Notes: generated from the letters alone by a model not told the origin. DNA of 64,000 nt from Schizochytrium sp. TIO01 (GCA_004764695.1 SMSO01000006.1:786859-850858); one strand, 5' to 3'. Shown: positions 52,055 through 63,716, counted from the first letter of the stretch. Numbers and translations: made by a program.

Positions 52055-53949
52055 GATTCGTCGATCTTTCAGCTTTTGTGCAAATGCTGAAAAACAGTCG
52101 TACCAACCTATAATTTGCCGGTGATGCTTTGCTCGAACCTGGGCTGAAGCTGCATTGCCTCCTATATCACACTCTTCTCGGACTTCGTCAGCGTCCGAGT
52201 TCTTCGAACTTTCAATCCATGTGGGTAATTGGTATTTGTGTGGAACTGAAAACGAAGTGAGGCGACAACTCTTTGGGTAGTGCTAAGTCGAGGAACTATC
52301 CGCCATACCCTTGAACTCATGGGAATATATTAGAGGTACCAAGCTTCAACTTCAAGTTGAGGTCCAATTCACGTCTTGGAAACCGTCCACAGCGGACTGA
52401 TTGTACTCTCTTGTAAGAGCAATCAGGTACTAGGGTGTGAAGAAGATCCAAGGCCTCGTGGCAGTGGTGGCGCTGATACAGAACGTCCCGTGGGCCATGC
52501 GTTGGAATATTGCAGCACGTTCCCAAGGGCGTGGACCTCGAGTCACCAAGCTCATGGATTGCTAATTTCTGACTTTTTATCAAGCTCTCGTCCAGGTTTA
52601 GGTTCTGTACGAAGTAACTTGGTAGCCCTCTCTTGTGTTCACTTGGTTCTTGATAGAAAATAGCGCCATGAGTGTAATACACAGGAACTGTGTTTTGCTA
52701 AGTCACTCGAAGCAAAGGCCAAAGACACTTTGTTGTGTTGGCAATTACTACAATCGTGATATCCTTACCTGGTTTTACCCTCTTTGAGGCTGGAGACACA
52801 AGGCTGAGTCTGGGCGTTGATGCAAGAAAAGTTCTCCGCCACTTTGAGAAACAAGAAGAGAACAAGTAAAGAACGGAATAGTAGTACTAGTTAGTCTAAA
52901 GTATAGCTTTAGTATTTGGATTATTCATGGGCATCTCTACCTGTGCACAGAGCTGACGAAAACGAGGGAAGCGAGATTTTGATGGCTCAATAGCAAATCA
53001 TTTTGGCTACCCGAAATCTCAGATCCCCTCTTTCATGTGAAAAGTTAGGTCTATCTTATGAGTATTTTCGCACGGCCAGAGAACGTAATGGAACTTGAGG
53101 GGTCATTTATTCTTAATTCTTTGTTCATCTTTTGTTCATTTAATAAATTAAAAAACTGAAAATGGACCTGTTTCCGTACTGCAGAGATAGTCCGTGATTC
53201 TATGCTTATTTTGGCAAACTCAATGTTGTGCAAAGATAAACATTGTGTACCCCCGACATTCTTCACATGAACAACACCACGTTAAAGTGACGTGAAACTA
53301 AAGCTATCCATCCCTTACTCTTCGTCCCTTCGTAACAAAGATCTTGCACGTTACTCTTCTTCATATGCCAAGTAGGACCCAGTTTCTCTTTATTATTCCC
53401 ACCAAAATCTTATTCATTAAAAGATCCACTGCTTCACCATCGCATTCCGGATTGCTTTTTCTGGAGGTAATTTTGGGCTAACGTGAGTAGTCGTCGAAGC
53501 TATATCTATACGCCGTGATGACTTGAACTGGTCTATAGCAAATGTTGCTTGAGATGCAAGGCACTGCTTTCCTTCCTTAGAACGTGCTGGATAATGGATA
53601 GCGTTTTTTTAGGCCAACAATTCCAACGAGTAGGTACTGTAATACTGCATATTAGTGAAAGCAGTTGGTCTCTATTGTAGTTTATTCCCTCCCCAGCATC
53701 AACTGGTTTCACAAACCTGTCAGCAATGAAATTGCTAAAGTCATGGCAGTACCCGAGATCAGAATTACGAACTATAGCCACTCTGTTTCTTCCAAAGAAT
53801 GAATCAGGAATATCTCAACGATATCAAGTGTGTAAGCTGACTAGGTACCTTCACTGCCTTGACAGTATACCTGAACGACTCAGACTTTGTGAAGGAGGAG
53901 TGCCGTGCTCAATATGGGCGCGAGTGCATTTGTCCAGGTCCAAGTTTAT
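52055..53949 (-). CDS. Tentative multi-exon gene, unrecognised product
   Basis: A chain of short exons can be joined with consistent phase: about 53949-53871, 53813-53646, 53586-53438 and from 53385, with introns of 57, 59 and 52 bases. Donors and acceptors are GTATAC...TTGAG, GTATTA...TCCAG and GTGAAG...AAGAG. Protein-like blocks include DSFFGRNRVAIVRNSDLG, RFVKPVDAGEGINYNRDQLL and HVSPKLPPEKAIRNAM. Further exon candidates are one ending at 52941, 52841-52779 (reading HSGGELFLHQRPDS across the join, behind a very good pyrimidine tract) and 52282-52055, which ends at a perfect GTAAGT. The 5' start and the 3' end were not found, and I recognise no domain. The forward strand also has short open frames here, so the evidence is suggestive only. 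Confidence 0.3.
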
Positions 53950-54487
53950 ACGTCATAATTTAACTTTTTTTTTATTTATTAAGGCCGCGTGAATTTTCAT
54001 TTTTGTAGGGCTGGAGGGGGAGAGAACGCCTAGGATGTGTTAGTGGTGTGTAGATGATAAGTCTTTAAAACCATATAATACTATTCCCTTGCCCAAATCT
54101 GTCGCCATTCGCCAGGCCTCGGACGCTCTGGCGACTAGTGTCGAAGCAAATCGCCAGGTTTAGAAGGCAGGCGCGAGATTTCGAGATTGCTCATGGTAAA
54201 CTTACTATCTACTGGGAGTTCATATTTCTTTAGTGACCATTGTTCTGGCTTCTTCGAAGACGAAAACACAAGATTTGTCCCAAGTTTCTTTGTTTGGTTT
54301 ACTTTTAAAAAAACACAACATTTTCGATAGGGTTTGCAACAAAAATAAATAACACAGGCAGGAAAGGACGCAATAGTGTAGAAGAATCAAAGACATTAAT
54401 GTGAGTCCTTCGCTGAGAAGATAAATAGAATAGTTATTAAGCTAGTCTCATTGGTTGTTTCAAACAGGCTACCCCATTTTTAATATC
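53950..54487. other. Spacer
   Basis: 538 bases between the tentative multi-exon gene and the end of the 5'-nucleotidase-family gene. Poly-T near 53966. No feature is called. Confidence 0.35.
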
Positions 54488-56362
54488 TTACGAAGAGGCA
54501 ACAGCGGGTTTAGACTTGACTGCAATGCGGCCATCGAGCTTAGGCTCAACATAGAGAGCACCAGTTTTCTTTTTCTTGGCCATTGTTTCCAGCTTGTGCA
54601 CAGCTTTCATAAAAGTATGGCCGTAGCGACGAGAGAGGCCGTTAAAGCCGTTCAGTACAGAAAGGGCTGTAAAATGGTTCCGGACCAGAGTAGGCAACAC
54701 AGGACAACACTCGTCATCAACGAGCACTTTGCAACCTACGAAGGCGTCGTATCCATCCTTGCCATTTGAAAGATAGAGCTTCGTGCAGACGGAGTACAAC
54801 CGCTCCAAGTCAAGCAGTTCCTCGCCAACGAATACATCCGAAACACGGTTCAAAGGCTCTGCATTGTAGTCTACAGTGAAACGTACGCCAGATACACATG
54901 GAAATCGGCCTTCTGTAGCTGGGACCTTGCTTACGCCGTTCTCTAATGCAGAAAGGAGTTTGTGGCCAGGTACCTCGAGCACGACCAGGCCATCTACCAT
55001 TGGTAAGGTGCCTCGGAGGTCTCCAAGAGTTAGTGGACCCGCCTCAATGACCGCATCAAGACGAAGAGTGCCAGCATTGAGAAGTGCAACCTCAGATCGG
55101 GTTCCAGACCTCATGATATCAGCTACAAAGTTCGACAGGTTAGTCTCTTGAGTTCTGATATGGGCGAAGCGCCCGTCAAGAGGAACAGCAGTTTCACCAA
55201 TAACCTTGTTCATGTCCTGCGCAACTTTGTCATTAAACATTGAAACAAGCTCCTCAGTACGTTCATGCTGGCGCATGTTCTCCGTGATTTCATGATGGGT
55301 GCGCGATACCACCTCCAAGCGAAAACGGTCATCCATACTGGGTTTGCAACTCTCAGAGAATGGACCAGTGACACGAATATTAATTTCTGAAAGATCGCGA
55401 AAGTCAGTACCCGACTTGATCACCCACACCTTGTGCGGCTCGACACAGCGTACCTCATAATCATGGTCATGACCGCCGAGCACGAGGTCGATGACATCGC
55501 CAGCCTCATGGGCTAGACGTTCATCATTGGGCAAACGCATATGCGTTAAAGCGATCACCACATGTACGCCGTGCTGCTGCCTCAGACGAGGGCTGAGGCG
55601 ACGTGCACATGTCACAAAGTCCTCGTAGTCAATGTCCTCCTCCTCAATCGTGGACAGAGTTGTCATCCAGGCATACTCGACCAGACCAAGGATGCCAATA
55701 CGTAGTCCATTGGGGCAATCGATGATGGAGAACTCCTCAGCTCCGGCCAAGAGCTTCCCATCTGGACGGTAGCGCACATTGCTCGCAATCCATGGGAACT
55801 CGCAGCGTGCCATGAGGCGTGTGAGCTGGTCAATGCCAAAGTCAAAGTCATGGTTTCCAAAGCACGCAGCACTGACACCCACATTGTTAAGAACAGGGAC
55901 CATGTGAGCTCCGCGAGTTGTCGTACTAAGCATAGATGGATTCAGGCAGTCACCACTGAAAAGCACAATCGGGTCTTTACCATCGTTGCGGAAGTCTTCG
56001 ACCTTGGCGACAAATCTTGCAGCACCGCCCACAGGTTCTTGATCCCTTGCAGCAATGTTGTAGACATCGTTGAAATGAAGAATCAGCACTTCCTTGGTGG
56101 ACTGGGACTCAACATCCTCAGTACCCTCGCCTTGGGCTGCTAGATTTCGAAGGCTTGCTCCTTGCTGTTGTTGCAGTTTCCGGGCCGTCAGCTTTTGCAG
56201 CTTGCTGAGGGCTTCTCTGAGGACTAAGTCTACGCTTTTTTCATCTTTGGCCGATGCCACAGCACCTACGGTCCAGAGCTGCAAAGAAGCAAGGTCTTCA
56301 GGACCTTCTTTCGCTGCCTCCACAGCCGCTGCGCTCGAGACCGTCGCACTCATTGTCTCCAT
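54488..56362 (-). CDS. Metallophosphatase / 5'-nucleotidase family protein, apparently cytosolic
   Basis: This is an intronless 624-residue protein starting at the ATG at 56362; a second in-frame ATG four codons later (56353) is also possible. After an Ala/Lys-rich start, the metallophosphatase domain spans about residues 90-340. It has HFNDVYNI (metal ligand Asp), FSGDCLNPSML (GD), CFGNHDFDFG (the GNHD box), ALTHMRLPND and VLGGHDHDYEV (GGHDH). The 5'-nucleotidase C-terminal domain follows (about 380-560), with TNLSNFVADIMRSG and LNAGTLR, the counterpart of NGGxxR. No signal peptide is visible at the start, unlike the secreted enzymes. The substrate is probably a nucleotide or other phosphate ester. 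The gene is divergent from the methyltransferase gene across 620 bases. Confidence 0.82.
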   Translation of the reverse strand: METMSATVSSAAAVEAAKEGPEDLASLQLWTVGAVASAKDEKSVDLVLREALSKLQKLTARKLQQQQGASLRNLAAQGEGTEDVESQSTKEVLILHFNDVYNIAARDQEPVGGAARFVAKVEDFRNDGKDPIVLFSGDCLNPSMLSTTTRGAHMVPVLNNVGVSAACFGNHDFDFGIDQLTRLMARCEFPWIASNVRYRPDGKLLAGAEEFSIIDCPNGLRIGILGLVEYAWMTTLSTIEEEDIDYEDFVTCARRLSPRLRQQHGVHVVIALTHMRLPNDERLAHEAGDVIDLVLGGHDHDYEVRCVEPHKVWVIKSGTDFRDLSEINIRVTGPFSESCKPSMDDRFRLEVVSRTHHEITENMRQHERTEELVSMFNDKVAQDMNKVIGETAVPLDGRFAHIRTQETNLSNFVADIMRSGTRSEVALLNAGTLRLDAVIEAGPLTLGDLRGTLPMVDGLVVLEVPGHKLLSALENGVSKVPATEGRFPCVSGVRFTVDYNAEPLNRVSDVFVGEELLDLERLYSVCTKLYLSNGKDGYDAFVGCKVLVDDECCPVLPTLVRNHFTALSVLNGFNGLSRRYGHTFMKAVHKLETMAKKKKTGALYVEPKLDGRIAVKSKPAVASS

Positions 56363-56982
56363 TCGCAGTTTTACGACAAAATTTACGATTACGATTTAGT
56401 TCTAGGTTGCCTTCTTTTTTTCTTTTTTTTTCGTCACACCCTAAAAACAATGGTGTATCTATTCCTCGCTATACACGAATATGTAACATTATTTTATTTA
56501 CCTATAAACATGTGTTTACCGATATCAGTGTCCCGCACCAAATTCGATCACAGGCCAGTTTCGTAGCTTCTACAAACTGCTCTCTTTCTAACGCTCAATT
56601 CCTGACGGCTTGCCTCGTCGCACAGGCATGTCTTCATCCAAAACGGCAAGTGGGCTTATTACACATGCCACAGATGTGCACCACCGTCCCAGGAAAAGTA
56701 ACATGAGGGATATAAAAAGAAAGAAGGCCACAATGGAAAGATCTCGGCTCGTGTTCCATATGTTCCATATGTTCATTTATTCTCAATGTTCCAACTTACG
56801 TTGCGGACATTCCACAAGATGCAAAAGTTCTGTAAGTTCTGTATGTTCTAAGAAAGAACTGCGTCACTCATGACGAGCGAATGTATTGCAATTCGATGGA
56901 GGTTCAAAGCAGTGCATGTTCGCAGTGCTCCAGCGATAGCGGAAGACAGCGATATCTCTGAAGTAGGTCTGGTTCAAAGAAG
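56363..56982. promoter_or_regulatory. Divergent promoter region
   Basis: 620 bases between starts at 56362 (-) and 56983 (+). Short repeated strings occur (GTTCCATAT twice near 56753-56770; AGTTCTGTA twice near 56826-56846). Confidence 0.4.
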
Positions 56983-58266
56983 ATGTCGGATCTCCCAAGA
57001 CTGGAGGCATATGCGGCGCCGCGCGAGCCCAGTCAGAGTGCGGCCGGGTCCGTTCGCGGGCTCCTTGACATTCGGCTCACGGGTGGTCTGGAGCTTCTCG
57101 TGCAGCGTGTGCGCGAGATGGCTTCTTCGAAATGTAACGTGGTAGCTAGCCAAATCGAAGAGACTAAAGGAGTTTTGGAGACCATTGTGGAGGCCTCTGT
57201 AGATCCTGACTGTGCTGAGGAAATCGGGTACCTTGGCGGTCACATGCTAGCCAGTAGACTGCTCGAGCGCTGCGCTGTGGAAGCTGCCGAAGCCGAAGCC
57301 GAGGCGGAGGACGAAGGAAACGATGAAGGTGAAGACAAAGACTGTATTGCACAAAATCATCTAGATAAGAGCGCTGTAGAAAACATCTCAGAAGTGCAAG
57401 ATGCGAAAGAACAGTTGAGATCCCCTTGGGCAGATGAGGTTGTTGGCGACCTGGTAGCGGAATGGACATCAACTACGCTGTCAAGTATTGGCAAGCTTAT
57501 TCGAGATGCACCTGTAGGTGTATTGGATAACCGCCCAGGTCCGTTTGTGGTACATCTGGAAGAGGATGTGTCAGTTATTCTGAGAGAAGTTCGAGATGAC
57601 TTTAGTGAGGCCGCGCATGGCGACAAGGCCAACGTTCGCGTGGGATACAAGCTCTGGGGGGGCGCAGTTGTGCTAGCATTAGCTGTGCTCAAAATGGGTC
57701 GCGAGGGAGAATTAGTCGGGAAATCTGTGCTTGAGTTAGGCGCTGGGCTTGGCCTGTGTGGTTTAGTAGCTGCGCGACCAGAATGTGGTGCATCGCAGGT
57801 GACGATTACAGACTTCCACCCTCGTATTGTTAGTAATCTTTCGTATAACATTGCGGTCAACGATCTGCCTACTGATCACTGTTCTGCAAAGGTGCTTGAC
57901 TGGGAGGAGATTGATGCGACCCTTGATGAGGGCACTCGCTATGATATCGTGATTGGATCAGACATTGTTTGCCAAGCTCTTGACTGTGAGCTAGTAGCAA
58001 AGGTGTTACAACGCATACTTGATCCAGAAGAAGGTGTCGCATGGATCACGTTAGGGTCAGCGGAGTCCCGCTTTGGTGTAGACGCTTTTGCACCGGCAAT
58101 GGAGGCGGCTGGTCTGCAGTGTAGTGAAATGACTGTCGACATCCCAGAGGTTTGTTTGCCAGCTTCAGAAGGATCTACGGCACGAGGCGAAGTCTTCCTC
58201 GGTACTGCACGTTCCTATGTTACGTTTAGAATAGAATTTGGTCCTGAGCTTCGCTCGAGTGCTTAG
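56983..58266 (+). CDS. Class I methyltransferase, lysine-methyltransferase (METTL/FAM86, Methyltransf_16) type
   Basis: This is an intronless 427-residue protein starting at the ATG at 56983. The C-terminal half holds the SAM-binding Rossmann fold of the protein-lysine methyltransferase group: GYKLWGGAVVLALAVL before the first strand, then motif I VLELGAGLGLCGLVAA (about residue 250). Next come VTITDFHP (post-I acidic residue), LDWEEID, and YDIVIGSDIVC, which takes the place of the family's D-x-x-Y/D-x-x-Y strand. The N-terminal roughly 190 residues are helical, with an Ala/Glu/Asp-rich stretch, as in FAM86/EEF2KMT relatives. The substrate is most likely a lysine of a translation or chaperone protein, by family inference. 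No localisation signal is seen. Confidence 0.8.
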   Translation: MSDLPRLEAYAAPREPSQSAAGSVRGLLDIRLTGGLELLVQRVREMASSKCNVVASQIEETKGVLETIVEASVDPDCAEEIGYLGGHMLASRLLERCAVEAAEAEAEAEDEGNDEGEDKDCIAQNHLDKSAVENISEVQDAKEQLRSPWADEVVGDLVAEWTSTTLSSIGKLIRDAPVGVLDNRPGPFVVHLEEDVSVILREVRDDFSEAAHGDKANVRVGYKLWGGAVVLALAVLKMGREGELVGKSVLELGAGLGLCGLVAARPECGASQVTITDFHPRIVSNLSYNIAVNDLPTDHCSAKVLDWEEIDATLDEGTRYDIVIGSDIVCQALDCELVAKVLQRILDPEEGVAWITLGSAESRFGVDAFAPAMEAAGLQCSEMTVDIPEVCLPASEGSTARGEVFLGTARSYVTFRIEFGPELRSSA

Positions 58267-59296
58267 AATCGTGTGCAGCTCTGAGGGTTAGTTATTGTAA
58301 AGCTAAAGAAAAATTATTTTAGAATCATGTTGTATTTTTATAATCAAGGGAAAGCAAAAATTTTCACTGCTTGAAACTAGGCTTTATTACGAGGCTACCC
58401 TGACCTTTCATTTCTTGAGAGAATGAGAGATTGAAGATGGCTAAGTCTAGCACTGAGAAAATCATATGAAATTCATTGAAACAAGAAACTACAGTGATGA
58501 TATAATAAGCGTTTGATCATGCGGCACGAGAGCCAGAAATTGTACATTCATTGATATCTTAGCTATTAAATTCGCGTGGGCGCAAGCATTTGTGTGTGTG
58601 TGTCGATCTTATTGGTAGTAATTTTAAACCTGCCGTCGAGAGGAAGGCCAATCCATAAAAGCACAATCAGCAGCATTAGCATTGTTTTAAGCTGAACATC
58701 CCTTGTCTTCGTTTTTTTGTCCATTACAGTTACGAGGTCGCAACAGAGTGTGAGCGGTTGGGCTACCTGTATCACATCTGATTCCGAGAATCAGTCAAAT
58801 GCCGAGGGGGGTGTTTTCTTTTTGGAGTGATCGAAAAAGGGGTTATGCTGTGTGGATTGCTCGTTTGCTTCCTGCATGTTATTCTGAGGGCCTGGCAGGG
58901 AGATGTAAAAAACAAACAGGACGTCACCTAACAGGAGAAAATCAGATGCACCAGTCAATTGGAAGAGAGCGTTTAGATGGGTAGTATGCACACCACCCTC
59001 AATCAGCATGTATGTATACATACGTGAGGTGTGTATGTTATTGAGATTGCGCATCAGAAAGGGCGTTTGAGACTAGACAACGACCAGTCGTTTTGAGTAT
59101 TTTGGGGTAAAGCTCATTCTCTTGCTACATTGCTAAAATTCGTTCCTACTTACTCAATGGCACCGCACGGGTGCCATGAATGCAGTCAGAAATTGAGACA
59201 TTGATATATGTCAAACAAACTTCTGTCTGGAGGGAATTCTTCATAAAAGTAGCAAGACGCGAGAGGGGCTGGAGTTTAGAAAAGGGCACTTGAAAA
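58267..59296. other. Spacer between convergent genes
   Basis: About 1 kb between the methyltransferase (+) and ATP-grasp (-) genes. It includes a short GT run near 58592-58602. No coding signal is seen. Confidence 0.4.
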
Positions 59297-60803
59297 TTAA
59301 GCCTTCAATCCCTGGGTTGCCTCAGTTTCGTGGGTCTCCTTGGGGCTGGTGGTAGACGAGGAAGACGAGGCTGGGTTGATTTCGCTCTCATCATCAGACT
59401 TGCGCTCATGCACGTCAGATTCACTGCAAATAGAGTCACCCTTAATCTTGATTTCGGTTTCTGCGACAATCTTGTGTACGAGGTCAATGGCAGCCTGAGC
59501 AGACTCAACCTTAACTACAACCTCGCCAAGCCACACAGGGAAACCAGTGTCAGTACCAACGACATGGTCACCAGCCTTGAAGAAGCAGGATGAGTACATA
59601 ACGCCGGGGATAGCGAGAATGCGCTCCGGGAAGGTGTCATCCATGAGAGTACCAGTGCGCCCACAGGTGAACGAGTAGTCGCTCATGCCAAAACGAGGCT
59701 TCGAAGACGGCGGGTTAACAGGGACGCCCATGGAAAGGAGAAAGGAGTTAGCAAACATATCAACACCGTAAACGTTTTCTTGGAAGTTCTGAACGTTGCC
59801 ACCGCCAACGCGTGCGTTACACTCAATGAGACGGGGTCCTTCTGTGGTCAAGATAGACTCGACGTGAAATGCACCCTGAGAGAATCCGAGAGCGCGAATG
59901 ACATTAATGGTGTATTCTTCGAGGTCTGCAACGTCCTTCTCAGGGAAGACGCTAGGGCAGTTAGAGCCGGTTTCAAGGAAGTAAGGTGCGATGCAGTCCC
60001 AGTTGTCGGTAGTAGAAATAAATCGTGCTTCTCCGTCGTACATAATGACATCGACGTCAAACTCAGGTCCAACAAGGAGCTGCTCGACGAGGACGACGTT
60101 CTGCATACCAATGGAGGAGAGTGCCCAGTTGGACTTAAGATCCTCTTCGATCTTATCAAAGGCCTCGTGAGCCTCCTCGAGGGAGTTGGCACGGAACACA
60201 CCACAGGATCCTGCGCCACTGGAAGGCTTGATAATAACAGGGAAGCCGACATGCTCAGTGACCCTTGGTGAGCTCGTCCTTGGAGATGGCAACGCCGGAG
60301 CGGGGCATGGGAATGCCCTCGGCACGGCATGCCTCACGGGTCGCGCTCTTATCACGTGCAGTGGTGTAAGCCTTTACGGGGTTACCGGCGAGTCCGAGGT
60401 GGTTGGCAATGGTAGAGGCAACGACAATGCCCTGTTCGTACGGGCTGTGAACACCATCAACCTTGATGTCTGCCTCGGCAAGAGCGGTTTCCACACGCAT
60501 GCCAACGTCTGACTCCTCAAGAGCAGCAAAGATAGCGTGGTCCATAAGCTGACGCTCCTTAAAAACCGGGTAAAGTTTCTCCATGGGAGAGGAGAAGACA
60601 GCGACAATCTTGACACCACGTTCGCGAACCCACTGGACGCGGCTCTGTAGCGAACTAGAAATCATGGGTACTCCGGGAGCACAGACCCAAAGCACAGTTT
60701 TGCCGTTCAGAGATTCGATGCGGGCTTTCTGGGTTTCCTCATCAGCAAGGTTAGCAGCCAAAAGGGCCTCACGGCTGGCATCGTTGGAGGTCATGGCGGC
60801 CAT
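59297..60803 (-). CDS. ATP-grasp ligase, carnosine-synthase/carboxylase type, with a one-base frame break
   Basis: Reading starts at the ATG at 60803 (MAAMTSNDAS). The first frame stops near 60255 just after KDELTKGH. A second frame, overlapping by about 100 bases, continues the same domain to 59297. Removing one G from the GGG run (CCC at 60262-60264 on the + strand) yields KDELTKVTEHVGFPVIIKP, exactly the expected ATP-grasp lid. The repaired chain is about 500 residues. It has a pre-ATP-grasp domain with DGVHSPYEQGIVVASTIAN and LGLAGNPVKAYTTARDK, then the ATP-binding PVIIKPSSGAGSCGV loop, DVDVIMYDG and metal ligands in IECNARVGGGN. Such enzymes join a carboxylate to an amine using ATP; carnosine synthase and BL00235-like ligases are near types. 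The tail is acidic and Ser-rich. The substrate is unknown. Confidence 0.82.
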
Positions 60804-61388
60804 GGTTGCGTTCGGTGTGGGTTCTTTTTGTGTCCCCAAATTTAACGTAGCTGTTTGTCACAACTGTAAGAGGTTCACCTCAATCTTACAGCGTTTTCAC
60901 GACGGCGTGCAAATCCTCGGTCTGTATGGCCGGTGCGTCGGCCTTGAATTCCTGTGTTGCGCCTTTTCTTGATCGGCAAATAGATTTAATATATACGAAA
61001 TATATCGCACCTAACAGACGACGACGAGGACGACGACGACGGCGATCAACCTAGAAAGGCCGGATCTCGCTTCGGCTCGCTAGGGCAGGCGAGGTTCTTG
61101 GAGTCTACTATAGTTGCTGCAGGCGGGCTGCTCGATTGAGCGTACACGAGGACGCTGGCCTGGGCGCTGCGGAGCAGGACCTGGGTGGTGTATGCGGAGT
61201 ATACAATTGCAGAGTAACTCTGCCTCGTTGCGGTTCTGCTTCTCTCCTCTTCTTCTTCTTTTTCTTCTTCTATTTCCAATCGATCTAAACAACTTTTTAT
61301 TATTTATTTATCAATACTTAAAGAATTATTTCAAACTAAACTTTACATACCAATTAAAATCTCATGAATTCCGAAGTACTTTTTTATA

Positions 61389-61415
61389 ACAATAATAATA
61401 ATAATAATAATAATG
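61389..61415. repeat. (AAT)n microsatellite
   Basis: About eight or nine AAT units. Confidence 0.95.
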
Positions 61416-62390
61416 TGCTTCCGTAAATATCATGGTACTTCGTGTTTTTCCTTTTAATGTTTATTCTCGTGCTACTAACTTGAAAGTTTACGACCTGAAA
61501 CTTTTCAGCTCGCGTGAAACCTTGAACTTTTATTTCTTCACAGCGATCCATACCCACAACCTCCTCTTTTCGAGTCAAGTGTATATGAGTCGAGATCCTT
61601 TCTACTCCGACTTGAAGAGCCAAAAGGCGAGCAGAGACAATGCTTTAGTGGCCTTTCCGCCATCGATGGCGATAAACGCTCATGATCTGCTCATCAACCG
61701 ACTTGAGTCCTTTCATACAATTTCTTTTTTCTTTTTTCTTTTCTTCTATCTTTCTTTCTTTTTCTTCTATAAAAGAGACGTAATGATGCTGCTCACCGCA
61801 GCTGGTATTTTATTCGTTATGACTTAATGACTTATCGCATAATGTCATTTGTGAACGAGTTTGACGTTCGTACAGATATATCCTCCTCAAGACTTCTTAT
61901 TTTCTTTGTGCGACCTTTCCTCGGCGCCGCTCGTGCTCATAACGTCAGCGTCGTCGCGAGAAGAGGAGTCTAACCAGGCCAGAAAGAAATAACCTCAAGA
62001 AGGAGAAAGCAAGAAACAGAAAGACACGTCTCTTTATGGTAGTGAAGAGCAGCTCTAAAGAGAGCGCTTCCTTCCCTCGAACAAAGTTTTGTGGTATTTT
62101 TTTAAGCAATCAATCAAAAGAAAACCCCAAAAGAAACAGAGGCAGTTGGATGTACTAAAATCCGACGCATTCCGAGCGTCATCTATTTCTTAAGATTCTT
62201 CTCTTAAAAAAGCCTTTTTACCCTTTTAAACATATAAAATATATATGAAACATCACAGTGCTATCTATGTATTTGCTATTCTTAACTCAAGTCATACTGT
62301 ATCTACATTTTCCATTTAAACGCCATTCGCTGACTCTTCTTTTCTCCGCCTCTCTCGATCTTGACTCCTCAGAGCAATGAATAAGCGTAG

Positions 62391-62522
62391 AATGAACGAA
62401 TGAATAAGCACAGAATGAATGAATAAATAAACAAACAAACAAATAAGCAACTGTATAAATAAGCCAATAATGAATAGAATAAATAAATAATGACTGAATG
62501 ACCGAATGAATGAACGAATATC
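62391..62522. repeat. Imperfect GAAT/AAAT/AAAC tetranucleotide repeat
   Basis: Diverged tetranucleotide units over about 130 bases. Confidence 0.85.
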
Positions 62523-62754
62523 CAAAACCTAGCTCTCGCAGAGTCCGTGTCAGGACTCCCCGGCATTCCTTGGTTCATCTCCTTCACCCATCCGCCCATC
62601 GTCCATCGACCTCGGGCCTCCTTCTGCTCAGGCGTACGCGCCCACTGATTGATTCTGCGGCCTCCTCTCCTTGCCCAGGAAGCCTCGCAGCGCTGGCTCC
62701 ACCGCTCCAAGCAGAACCGGTGTCCACAGAGCAGGCATCGCCAACCTCATCTTG

Positions 62755-62845
62755 AGCTTGCCTCATCTTGAGCGTGGACTTGAGCGTGGACTTGAACTTG
62801 AGCGTGAACTTGAACTTGAGCGTGAGCTTGAGCTGAGTTCGTTGG
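62755..62845. repeat. Tandem 12/18-base minisatellite (TTGAGCGTGGAC family)
   Basis: Units such as TTGAGCGTGGAC, TTGAACTTGAGCGTGAAC and TTGAGCGTGAGC alternate. On the reverse strand it would read as repeats of His-Ala-Gln-Val type, but no gene is supported around it. Confidence 0.85.
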
Positions 62846-63301
62846 CGTGAACCTGGGCGTGGATATCATGGTACCTTGCCCAGAGCTTGCTCTTGTTACA
62901 AGTGCTGCGGAACAATCAATCAGCACAGCCGTTGTCAGCAATCGCTCCCTCCTTTACAACCAAGCAAGCAACAACGAATACGCGCTGCGGAGTTGAAGAG
63001 CAGACGTGCCGTGTCTCCTGAAGAGCCCTGTCTCGCGTCGAGGGCTGCTGCTCGAGGCCGCTTGGTTGGAAGCCGCCGCTGGAGGCTCGTCGCTTCTTCT
63101 GGTCTCCGCAGTTATCATGGATCCTGGAAAACAAACCTTCTTCGTTTCTTGAGTTACTTGTTGTGTTCGACTTTTACTCTGCTTTTGCAATTCTGGCGCC
63201 TCTTTTTTCTTTTTATTTAATTGTCCCTGCTCTTTTCATTATTATTATTTTTTATGATATTAGTACAATATTGAATTTATTTTCCTATGTTTTAAAAGCG
63301 G

Positions 63302-63336
63302 GAATGAATGAATGAATGAATGAATGAATGAATGAG
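63302..63336. repeat. (GAAT)n microsatellite
   Basis: About eight GAAT units. Confidence 0.95.
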
Positions 63337-63696
63337 TGCGCTTTTAAGACGGCCAGCCCCCTCTCTTTTTAGACAGACACCCCTATCTTCGGTTGGCTAA
63401 AAGGGGGTTTTGCTAAGCGGCGGTGGTTGAATTTTGGTAGGTAGGTTAGGTTTCCAGCTTCCTGCAGGCAACCAAAGACAGACTGCATAATCTTGAAAGA
63501 TGACGTTCCTAAATGTATGTAGCCCGGTTTCTCTCTCTTTGCTTTGTTGCATCGCGGTTTCGTCCTCAAAGTTCGAGCATTCAGCCATCGCTGTTTCCCT
63601 TTTCCAGGCACCAGAACAAACACAACAACATATCTATTGCAATTTATTTATGAATTCATTCTGTAGCAAACAGATGAGCATGTTTTAAAATTAATT

Positions 63697-63716
63697 ATTA
63701 TATATATATATATATT
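63697..63716. repeat. (TA)n tract
   Basis: About nine TA units. Confidence 0.9.

Noticed and set aside
53726-53992. Forward frame of 88 codons opposite the candidate exons at 53.6-53.9 kb
   Set aside because: It begins with ATG, so it cannot be excluded, but it has no recognisable domain, while the reverse strand offers several phase-consistent introns.
61432-61827. Forward frame of 131 codons
   Set aside because: It ends in a Phe-rich stretch from T/C-rich simple sequence, and no homology or regular structure is visible.
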